Shown: in pieces, positions 32,601 through 44,600 of the stretch
How the letters are laid out: each line of letters opens with the position of its first letter
Numbering within the stretch: position 1 is the stretch's first letter
Assembly: GCA_958299035.1 (NCBI GenBank)
Contig: CATQJL010000112.1
Span: forward strand, 82,478,636 to 82,542,635
DNA: 64,000 bases
Direction: 5' to 3'
Origin: Cylicocyclus nassatus
Taxonomy: Eukaryota > Nematoda > Chromadorea > Rhabditida > Strongylidae
The notes under the pieces: generated by a model
The model's input: the letters and a program-made list of their open reading frames with translations, nothing else
Database searches by the model: none
What the model was told of the DNA's origin: nothing
Made by a program: the position numbers and the translations under genes

Positions 32601-35600
32601 TGAAGCCTATAGTTTCCTATCAACTTCGAAATCAGTTACTTCAGACGAGGAGACGAATTTCGAGCATAAATCAGAACTTTGACTGAGCTTCGCTTTCCAG
32701 CTGGAGAAAAGGGGAATAAAAATCAAAGACAACGATTTGCAAATCGAAATGTCTACGTCAATGAGTACTGCATGAAAAACATAGAGCAGAACGGAACTGG
32801 CTAAAAGCTCTCATGAAAGACGAAAGCTGTCCTTTTCCGGGCGAATTTCAGACTTGACAGAAATCTTTTGCCCTCTCAAGCACGCACTCACTCAGCCTCA
32901 CGTTTCAGCACAAGACAAATAAAACACTGTCGTTCAAAAAGTCTACAGTATTTTCCAGAAGCTTATGATATCAGGTATGATAGCAAAATCATATAAACTC
33001 AAAAACCGATTGACTAGCAGAGGCAACCGCAGAAATTTTCTGGTCAAGAGAAAGCAAAAAGAAATTCCTTGAAAGCTTTCGCGAGAATCTTCTGAAGAGC
33101 TCCACGGATATGCTAAAACAAAATCTCAAATAGTCATGAAAAAGGATCGTGCAGCTAATATTTCAAAAATTCGTTAATTATTTCGTAGACAGAAACAAGT
33201 ACTGGCGCTTTTAGAACTTACGCAAACTCTGAAAGTCTCTTACCCTTTTCAAATGAAAAAGACTCTCTGCGTCACTTGTAACCGGATAGCCGAACGAAAG
33301 AAAATGACCACCATTTCGCTGCAAGTTTTGCAGTCCAAAAAGGATCGATAAATAGGACGGAAAGGACAGCAAAGAGATTTGCCACGCAAAGTGCAACCTT
33401 TGCTTCTTGCACGCAGAAATGCTAAAAAGCCAATAGAAAGTCAAAAACCACCTATTCCTAGAGACTATAGTTCCACTGCAGTATGGAATGTCGTACTTTA
33501 GTAAAGCAATTTTAGTACCACCCCTCATATTGACAATGTGTCACAGCTGGAACGATTATTCGCAGTAAGTTTGCGAGAACTTGCACTTTGGAGCATAGGA
33601 GGGTCAAAGAAAGGAGTGCTTCTGGAGTGCCTGTCCTTAAAGCTCTCATAGTCACATGTCGGGTGTGGATTACTTTGACTCATTGCATGCGTTAATAAAC
33701 TCACACCTACGAAAATTTCTGATCATGACCTCATATGTTTTAAGCATGAGAAACGGGATTGGGAAGGTCAAAACTACTGAAAATAGGCGCAATCAAGACG
33801 GTAAACCAGCAGATAAGTGCATGTGGACTTCTTACGTGGAAATTGCTCGCGAATTCAACTAAGCTAGTGCCGCGCAAGTTCGTGTAATTCATCTGTGGCT
33901 AAAAAATTCAATTTCATGCTCTAACGCAGACCATACCTCAGGAGTACCAACTGATCAGCTGAAGTATGGTTTGGACGAAATTAGAGAATTTCCCAACTAC
34001 AATGAATCATAAATCAGGAAATCTCGTGTTATTCACTTATAGATGTGACCAGTGCGTCACCTCTGCTTCGCAGAGGCTCGCATTGGCTCTTCTATCTATA
34101 TGTCATACTCCTCCCGCATAACATGGCATTGAAACATACCGCGCAATGTCCTACACGAATGATTCGTAAACAACTACTCCTTTCTTAAGCTTTTTCGTGT
34201 GAGATCGGTATTTTGCGTGGATGAAACTTTGGAAAATGAAGAACAAATGCAAATTTGAACAGGTTCTGAAACTTTTTTTGGCTTGGTAGTCGCCATAAGG
34301 ACAATAGTTATCGTGAGCTACATCTCTATGCAAAAATCTTCTCAAATGCTCAGGTAAAACCACGGATTGACCATTTACGCGACCATTTCTTTTTGGCGTC
34401 GTTTTCGTAAAGTAGCAAACCTTTGGTCACTTTTTGGTCTAAAGTCCATGGCTTACACATAAACCTGCTAAACACATCCACGACTTTGCAAAAAGCGTTG
34501 ATACGGACCCAATTTTGCAGGCCAGAAGCCAAGTGGATCCGTTTGACGCGCAAATTCTGAGGGACCCACTCAATGAATCCGTTCGTGCTTTTGTGCTGGA
34601 GTTGTACCTTAGTAGCATGCGCTATGTAAAGTTTGGGCTCGGGATGGTGGCTGGAACCCGCTGTATGAATTTCGTTACAGACAGACAGACACACACACAC
34701 AAAGTCACGTAAACACTCTTAGCCCGTTATCATAAGTTATGATATTTCATTTGGTGCTCTCGCTCATATCTTTCCAAAAGTACCATTCAGTGTCTTCAAG
34801 TACGGTGGGCCGAATGCTAGGCAAAATTCGGTCTGGGCGAGAGTTTAGACTTGAATTTCTCAACCACGAATAAAACAGACGAGCTGCCGTTTAGATAATA
34901 TCTTGGTTTAGGCCTCAGAATTTGTATGAAAAGTTAGCACGAAAGTAAAAATTCTAGCTTAAATGGTGACAGATTCACTAACATCAGTAAATGGATTTAG
35001 CGTAGTGCATCACACTTTAACTCAATCAGAGATGAAAGAACAGGAGAGTAAAAAAGAAAGCAAAACTCGTCCTAAGAGCTGCAAAAATGATAAATATCCA
35101 AGACACTAAGGGAACGCACATACTTCAAAGCACAAGCGAGCATCTACGTCACAAAAACAGAGTTCTCAACCAGGAAACATAGCACAGCTGTATTCAATTG
35201 GCACGTATCTTAGCTTAGCGCAGACCATCCCGTAGCAATCATGTCGAGATATAATCACAATTCACGCCAATCATTCGACCAAAGTCTAGGGGAGACGGAC
35301 CGAATTAGCTCGTCAACAGGCGATCAACGAGATCGATGAGGAACAGTTGCTCTACTTGCAGAAAAAATCCTTTGCGATTTCTTCCGGGATAGAAAATGCC
35401 GAGTTGGCATTTCACTATGGACAAAGGGCAATTTTATGGCAACAATAAAACTTCCCCAAATGATGATTGACGTACTATGCATCGCTGATAGAAAAAAGAA
35501 CATCAAAAAACATAAAAAGCCATATCAATTGTGTGTTTATATGTGCCTGTGCGTGATGTGGCACAGATCACGCAACCATTTCGTTACGTAATGAGATTGT

Positions 35601-38600
35601 ATATTACATTAAAAGCACATTTGACGCACGTCACGACCACCTAATCAAAAAGTCTGTCATTCTTCATCATTTTATGTAGACACCATTAAGGCGGAATGAG
35701 GAAAATGCAAAAGAAGAGCGCCGACTGAAATGGGATGGATTGCTCGGCAAATGAGCTGTACAGTGCTCGTCCAGATGAAATAAATTTGCCTCTAGCATTG
35801 CCGATTCTAAGACAATGTGAGGAAGCTACCTATCCAGTCTTCAAAACCCGATTTAGGCTCACTGAACGGAGAGGAAAAAGGACCAAAATGAATTCTTGCC
35901 ACATCTCTTTACTGGAGGTAATTCAAGCCAAAGAGTATACGAATCACTAGACAAAGAATACATGAAGGATAGTGAAAGGTAGGAATTAACCAGATGGCCA
36001 AGTTTGAGGCAATGTGGGGTAGTTTTTCTACCCAAAACTTTTATGACTGGTATTTAATTTCTCGGAAGTTCCAACTGTAAGTAAAAAAATGAATTCCACA
36101 ATATCTACGAATTCAAAATTCACTTGTATCGCTTTTGTATAAGAAGAAGGATGAATACGCGGGATATGAGAACCCGAACAACCAATCATTACTCAGATGG
36201 AAGTAATGTTTACAGAATTTTTCCCACTAAGCGGCGATGCGATTGGCTGCTCGCGTAACGCCTATTTAACATTCTTAGAGTCCAAGAAAGGTATCAAGGA
36301 TTTTAGATTGGACTTTGAGGTATCAAGGATTTTATATTGGACTCTGAGAAGCTTTGAAGCATAGCTTTGCTTCCATCACAGTCACAAGGTAACAATTTAC
36401 AATAGAAAATATCCGAAAGTGATTTAAAGGACATAAATTGAGTATCAAAATGTGACCAACAAGCAAGGAGATGGATTACCAGAAGTACCAATCACTCTAA
36501 CAATAGAGAACACCATAAAAACGGCGAAAACTGGATTACCCACCTCAAACGATGCAATCCTGACGCGAAATCAGTGTGTCAAGGAAGCAAAGAACATCAA
36601 ACACGTGCTCAACAACACATGAGATAGAGGAATTATACATCATGAACATGTGATTTTCCAGATAACAAAAAATGTAAAAACACCTGATGCAAAATAGCAT
36701 AAAAATACTGCTGTTGCTGGTGCAACAAAGAGCGATCGTTGAGCGATGGTAAAGAATGTTCGAGAACGACAGATTTTTCTCATATCCCATTACACTTTAC
36801 ATCGACGGGAGAGGGGGGGGGTACGCATCGGCTTTCATTTCATGATCACGCGCTACGTTTTTGCTACTATATACTCGTGATAGTTTCCCGTTTCGGGAAC
36901 ATCAAACGTTCCGAACGAGAAAGCTGAAAGTTCAGCGGCAAACATCATGAAATAAGAACGAGGCCAAAGCTTAAAGCATGAAAAAAATGAAAGAGATCAA
37001 AAATCCGCAATAATATTGATAAACAGCGGAAGATGACATAGCTGGCTTAGGAAAGATTGAGGCCACTTCTGAAACTGATGAAAGTATAAGAACTGCAAGT
37101 TTTCTGTCTCAAGTGGAAAAATAAAACTATTTTTAATGCTTTAGTGCCAAAAAAAAATTATGATAGCTAGCAATATGTCCGCTATATAAATCGATTTATT
37201 GAAATAAGAGAAATACAATGGATCTAACAATTACAGATTATCAAAATTTCGCAACTGAAAAGATTTTATAATCGAACCCGCTGACTGAAACCATGAAATC
37301 CGGAAAATGTAGAGAGGAAGTGAACAATACGGAGACCAACACTCAACACTAATTGCTCAGCGGAAAGAATTGCCCTTTCGAATCGATTCTCTGCCTACGC
37401 TTAGTTCACCTCTACCTCTCAGAAAAACTAGTTCGAAGGTGTTGCCCTGAAAAAGTCCATGGGAAGAACTTGTTTCATGATATTGAATTCGCCTAAGCTG
37501 CAGAAATGGGGCACGCCAGACCCAACAGCAATTACAGCATTCAAGGTCACCAATTTCAAGGCCGATGTAATGTTTCGAAATTGACGAATGGAAAATGTTT
37601 ATACATCATAGCACAATTCCGCTCCTCGAAAACAATTTGAGAACGCACTTTTGACAAGAACTGAACAGAAAGAGCGTATTTACTGCAAGAGATGCGTCCA
37701 TTCATTCTTTTGCCCCAACTTTCCATAACCATTTCACAATTTTGTTCAATCCAGAAAAATCCCAAAATCTAGAGTGGTGCGACACATACTAAGGCAGTGG
37801 ATTTGCAAGCATTAATATAAGGAACATATATACAAATAGAAGTGAAGCAGAACGACCAATTGTAGCTGAAGAACACAGCAAACTTTTCATAGGCAAACCC
37901 TAGCTAGCTCCTCCAATAATGTGGTCATGCCTATTTATAGCCTCAGACGTCAAAAGGCTAGACAGTGATGTGGCGAAAGCTAACACTCAGAATCTCTTTT
38001 TCATTTCGAAAATCGACTATGGAAATGGGCAGAGCGTCTAAATAGATCGATCTTGCTGAAGACACCGCACAAAGAACAAGGGTACTGTAGATTTATATAT
38101 GCACATAAATTAGCCAATGAAGAAGAAGGATGCTTGTAGGAACGGCTGAGCTACCACGGACTAAATTGGACAAGGAAAAAGGAGAAGTACACGGCTTCGG
38201 TAGAAAGGAGAGTTTGGGAGGTTTTGAATGAGCCTTGTTGAAAACAGCAGAAATTATTACTTTGAATCTCCATCCTCATTTACGACCTAACTTTGAAAGT
38301 CCTCCTCTTTATCACAAAAAAAAAAAACTCGTACTTGGCCACGGTCCTCAAAAAAAGGTATGAACGATCGCTCATAACTTCCAAAATCATTTTTGCGGCA
38401 GAACCGTAGGGCAAATGGTATAAGATAAAACTGAAAGCGCCAGATATAGATTTCACACATAAAATCAGACAAAATATGAACGAGCCTATGCTGCAATACG
38501 GTAAACAACTTTGCCAGCAGTTCAGAAAATCGATAAATCGATCCGTGTCCAAAAACGAGAGTTTATGAGTGGCAAGGTTGTTTATTTCGACTTATCAGGA

Positions 38601-41600
38601 GAAGCTCTATAGATGACAACTCGGCTAGTAGCAGGTTCTGCTTCAGTTCGGATCAACCACTAAGACTGCGCCAAAAACACCATTTGAATGCAGAATGTTC
38701 CAGCGCAACCCCAGACATAAATCTAAGCACATTCGGACAAAAACGGCGTCGGCGGAGGTACTCATCCAACCATGGGCCGGCCGGCAACACTGGTTGGACG
38801 ATCCTTTTATCGTCACGCAACAGGTCGCATGTCCAATCAGGCGAGCTATCGGGCCTAAAGGACATGGGACGAGTGCTGGCTGGATGTGTGGCGAGCGCAA
38901 CGAGGAGAGGAACGATACTGGTCTCATTTCGTGCTCGCCTCGTCGCGTCGCGCGCATGTACGGACCGCCATGATTCAGAGAACGTTCGCATTCGTTGCAG
39001 TCATCGTTTCCAGTGGGCTGGGTGGTTTTGCAGAGCGCGAGCGCGCGTTCCTCGCTCGCTCTGCAACACTTCAACCGTTGGAACGAATGTGCACGAATGA
39101 AAGAAACACGTACATAGAGCGCTACAGCGCACACTGTGCTTGCTCTATGTTCGTTTCTCTGCAAATGCAGACGAGCGAGAAAAAACTGCATTTCAGCGAA
39201 ATGTCACGTCCTCTACGCTCGACATGGAAAAACCTTTGAACTTTTGACTCAAATGAGGAACTCGCGCAAATGCGGACAAGGAATTGATGGATTTCATTAG
39301 AGATAGAAGGACAAATTTGCAGCGATACCGTAACCCGAGTTCCACTCATGTCCTAAACGTGCGCGATTTTCTGATTAATAGGTCAGCAAACGGCGGACAT
39401 AGGACTGGGAACGCAATAAACATCATTTTGAAAAAAAAAAAAGATAACGTCATTCATCGTATGGAGAACAGAATCCTGGGTAGGGGACTATATGTCGCCG
39501 AAAGTGGGAGGCCCTGCCGGACATCTGCAACAAATACACATTCCAATACATGCACATGCACAGCTTGAGTATCTGCTGCAATGTCCGCGCGACCCTCCCA
39601 CTTTCGGCGACATTGGACCTCCACCCCAGAATTCTCACTTAGCCTTGGAAGCCCACAAAGGGAGGCAATTCAAGATAGACGGATTTTAAAAATACTGATT
39701 GTGTGGGCTTCAGTAAATCACTGCCAAAGCAACAGCGCGCAGGAATCACTCAACGAAGGAATCAGTCTAAACTTGTGCCCACTACCGTACTCGAGCGCGC
39801 TGACTAGTCCTCTTAGGAGGAACACGGTAGCGGGCGAAAGAACGGAGTTTCTCGGCCACGATTGGAACAAAGGGCAGTGGGTAACTTAGGATGCGACAAG
39901 AAGTTTTCGAGTGAAATTAATTACACATGTGATAAAATCCGCTTGGACACTGTTTAGATGGAGTCTTCGTATATAGAGTACCCACAGGCGTCTTGCATTA
40001 TTAAGCAGTTTTTCCAAGCAAAGCAGCACATAGAAAAGAAAAACAGGGACATTCAGAGACATGTCAAATTTTTCATAAGCGATGAGAATATATAGCTGCA
40101 CATAAACATTAACCACTGCATCGCATGGCAACGCTCATCGTTGAAGGATTAACGGGAGGCATGGAATCGAGCAGATGTCATAAAGAAAAAGGTTAATTGG
40201 TCTCTCATAAAACCATGCGATCCTATTGTTTTTCTTTTCATGTGCGAGAACAAATCACAAAAGATACCGTATGATACAGTAAGCGCAATAGCATACGTCA
40301 GCAAATACATCTTTTCTTCGGAAAGTTTAGACGATTAACACATGGATGGAGATGATTTTAGCTAGAAGAAAAGAGAAATCCAATGATAAATGTGCCAAAA
40401 GCAAACAAAGTTTGCAGATTTTATATACGGTACAACTAGAAAAAAGAGTTAGGAATGGTCACTGAGTCATTAAAGCAGACAAATCGGAGTTTTTATGAAG
40501 ATGAATTCATGTCAAGTCCCGTGCTTTTGCAAAAATCCGCTTCAAAAGCTTATATTTCGTCATCAGATCGTTGATTCCCTAATATTAATTCCATTTTCAG
40601 TGAAAATATTGTTATCACGAAAATCTGAAGAGCGAAAGGACAAAGTTCTATATTTCACACATAGACCAAAGAAAACCAGGCTTCGCTCTATGCTTTTTGG
40701 ACTTTGCAAATGAAGACTACCTTTGCAATGACCTTCTATTCACACGAGATAATCAACCTTCTCGTCCATTCATCTCTTGAACTTGATTTTCTGACTTCTG
40801 CTGCAAACGCTTGCAATGACTAACAATGAAAGTGCACATCAAACTGTCAGCAGTACTGTAAAGAGTTGCAAACTGAGGAAAATAGAAATAACCAGTTAGA
40901 CGGCCCTCATCTATCATGACTAAGAAAAGCGACAGCTTAACAATCAAACGTCTTTTTTTTTTGCGTGCAACATCTGGCTCCTCCAACGTTCAGCAGAAAA
41001 GTGCACCATTTTTCGGAGCGACAAAAAAGACAATATTAGCGCGAGAGCAGCGCAGTTTCAGCGGGAGGGGGGCATTTTACAGAGTGCACACTTGCTGTTT
41101 TTAAAAGGCTTCCATTAGCATTCGCTGGAAAAATGTAAAGGCAAAATATCATCAATGTGCAAGAAGTGCATCACTCAAACAATTTCCTAACATCTGTCAG
41201 CTAACGGTGCTCTCCGAGGTTCAGAAAATCATCCGTTTCGCATGCGCCACGATTAACGGTTATAGTCAAAAGCCATAACAGGAACTCTATGATACGCTCA
41301 ATGCACAAGTGTCAAAAAAGTCTGGGTTGTATACTTACGCGCAATTGCACCTCATCAGCCTTATAGTAAGGAAAGCGTTATAAGACTGCTGCCAGATGGT
41401 TTGGGCTACATTATATTGGCACTTGTGTCAAAACGGTAAGATTATTTTACTTGAATTGACACTTCTCGGACCTGCCAACTTATGGGCAGTGGATCGGAAA
41501 TGGACCCTTCGGATTTTGGTGAGGTTAAGTAACATATCCCCCAAGTACACTGTAGCTCAAACCCCAGCTCATGCACTAAGTCCTGAAAAATGCCCTTCAA

Positions 41601-44600
41601 AACTTCACCGACGCGCACTTCCATTGAATTTGCAGGTGGCGTTTGGACTACAGTGTACTTGGGTAGTCTACTACCTAACAGCTAACACCACCAAAATCCG
41701 AGAAGGGTCCATTTTGCCTATCCCTTGCCTTGAAGCAACTTCTTAAAAGAAAGATTCTTTTCGCCGATACTTATATACAAAAGAAACCTCTGCATTAGGA
41801 ACGGGCAGATCTTGAAAAACCGATTGGCTGAGCTGATTAGCTCAGGATGACTCATGTCAGCTAATCCAAGAGGTCTAGAAACGTAAGTGGATCGAAAATC
41901 CGATGAGTCACTGCCTTTCTAGCTTTGCACAATATGGTACAGCTTGAGAACATTTAGCAAACATTATTTGAAAGAAAAACTCAGTGAAGGATGTGCAAAA
42001 ATGTGCAGATATCTCCACAGTTCAAAAGAGCTCCGCGAAAAAACCCTGCAAAGCGAGATGAAAAGATTAAAAGCAAAAAATCTTGCCTTGCTGAAGATAA
42101 CGAGTTAAACGCAAGATCATCCAAAAAAACCGCCTCAAAAAAGAAGAACGAGTAGCAGTGATTTGTGGTGCAGAGTAACTGCTACGATCGTTTTTGAGCG
42201 TATGACGCTATCTGCCAAACAAATTTCTTCCTAAGTATACTATTTGGCATCAAACATCGAGGAAAGGCACAAAAACTTCGACGGACTTCTGAGTTATAAG
42301 CATCAAACATTCTTTCATTAGATTTGATACACCAATGATAAAAATATACTACGATCATTTTAGAGGCTTCTTCGCGAACGATTCCAAGAATATGCCTAAT
42401 AAATCAGGCTTCAGCAACTTACAAAACATCATTAGAGACTGGTACCTATTATTTTCAATGGAACCTGTGCTAAAAATGCATCATTCGTAATTATATGAGC
42501 AAAAACTTTCACTAAACTCATCCACTGTCACTTACAGACTTAAAATTCATTTCTGTAAAACTAGCCTCCAAAGATAAATTGAAGGTGGCTTATCTTATTA
42601 CCTGACATACCATTTGCGCAAGCTACAAGAGCAATCTATTTGCAAGATAAAATAGCGAATGCTAGAATTCAGAGACCATGACCAGATGAGAAATGAGAGG
42701 CAGTCAGCCATCCATCACAGCTGTGATTGCGCCGATGCAATCATAAAAAACTATTCCAAAACAGAAAGCAGAATATCGAGCAGAATAGCGCTATTCACGA
42801 TGATCAATCATTCTTTGATGTCTATAGAGACCACAATGACATTTGATTGAAAAGCTTCCAACATCAGAAATTTACCTCTGCAAAACATCATTCTTTGAAT
42901 CGCAATGAGTTGAGATAACCAAGAACAAGTGCTGCTCACAACAGCAATGCGTAATTCAAAAGTTCACAAAACTTTTTGAAATGCAGCGGCAGATTACCGA
43001 GCTAATTTAATGTATAGCTCTACCACGACTACCTCATCTGTCAAAATCGAAGTAACCGTAAAACTTGGACCGTACTAGTTCATCATGAACTTATTTTTTC
43101 TCTCCTTACACAAATGCCGGCAAAGAGCACTTGATGAATAGGTACGTATAAGGAATGAGTTTCTGTATATCCCCTCTATGTACAATTACATCTATTACAG
43201 CAATCAATAGTACTGACAGATATAGAACTCAATGGTTACCAAAGTGATTATCAGATACCCATAGACGAGGCAAGACCTGTAGCTCGGGATTTCTTTTATG
43301 CATACTCACTAGGAGGTTTAGAGGCAGCGTCCAGGCAAATCTGGACCTATGGAGATTTAACGTGGAAAGTGATTTTGGGGCCTTAACTAAGGACTGCCCA
43401 AGCGGCAGCCGTGCTCTAACGGCTGAGATATGCGCCTTCAAACTGGACCCCAGGATCGTATTTCGCATGGATTCATGTCATAACCCATCAGTTTCGCGCG
43501 AGGATCCATGGATTGCGCCATGAATCCATGCAAAATACGATTCTGGGGTCCAGCTTCGAAGGGGATATCTCAGCCGTCAAAGCACTGCCTGAGCACTGCC
43601 GGTTGGGCAGTGGCTTAGTTGAGGCCCCAAAGTTACTATTGTGAGATCTCCATATGTCCAGATTTGCCTGGATGCTGCCTTTAAGCCGTGGACCGAGAGG
43701 AGACTCATTTGACTCATTCGTGACCGATGGATCCAACTCTGAACTCTCGCCCACTACCGTCTCGCGATGCTGATTGGTCCGCTCGGCAAGAGTAAATTTC
43801 CGAGGAATGATGGCGCCCTCGGCCGCGAATGACTACACAGCTACCTTAGGGCAGCTAGGGCAGTGGCTCAACAGGCCTCACAATCGCTAAGCACATAGCA
43901 AGTCCAAGAACGACCCGGCCTGGATACTGGCTTCGAGGTAGTGCGAGGTTTGCATCAAGTCTAATACTTAAGATGGAGTTGTGCTTCTCAGAAACTCCGA
44001 CCATATTCAATGAACAAGTAAATCAGGTGAAGGTTCTAAGATGTAGCTGTGTAAAAAGTGGTAAACAATGAAGTTTTACAAATTCCATCTGAAATCAACT
44101 GCGTATTGAAAAAACAAGCTTTGGGTTTGAGCACGTCTTTTGACTTGAACTCACATACGAAAACAAGAACAGTCGAAGAACGTCAGCAGAAACGCGGTGA
44201 ATGCGATGACGCTTATTTTGCATGGAAAAGACTCCAAATGCATTTGTGCTAGTTCAGAGTTGAAAAAGCAAGAAGAAAAAACTTTCAAGAAAGCTGAATG
44301 AGCATAGAGGAAGCAATTCATACAAGTGACGTTTCGATACTCGAATGGAAAGGAAGGCAGTAAAAGTCAAGTTGGTAAGTGAGGAAATGTGCCGTTCTGA
44401 TCATAAGACTCACTTATCAACAACGGATCCTCGATCGACAACAGCGCTGCTTTCTTATCACCATCTCGACGTGCTTCCTTTGGGGTATATCGCATGTCAA
44501 TGACCGAAATACCGACGGCATCGTAGTTCACCTCCTAGAATGAAGATGAACAGATTGAAGCAAGGAGTTGCACATACGCCTTTCTCATACAATACATAGC

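Larger units (their letters stand above)
32293..44413 (-). other. 12.1-kb intron of gld-4 with mobile elements
   Basis: Between exon 7 (ends 44414, phase 1) and exon 8 (starts 32292). The split codon is restored as Thr, so the join is correct. It contains the repeat copy at 34049-34743, short tandem repeats at 36290-36347, a GC-rich island at 38640-39240 and MITEs at 39470-39633, 41498-41714 and 43315-43688. No nested gene was recognised on either strand; the ORFs are short and without domains. Confidence 0.7.

Noticed and set aside
38280..38552. 90-codon minus ORF with hydrophobic stretches
   Set aside because: Begins and ends in low-complexity sequence with a poly-A/T run; no support as an exon or membrane protein gene.
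38643..39191. 182-codon minus ORF and overlapping plus ORFs of 92-138 codons
   Set aside because: Open frames exist on both strands at once in a GC-rich patch with few stop codons; no domain, splice context or codon pattern favours any of them.
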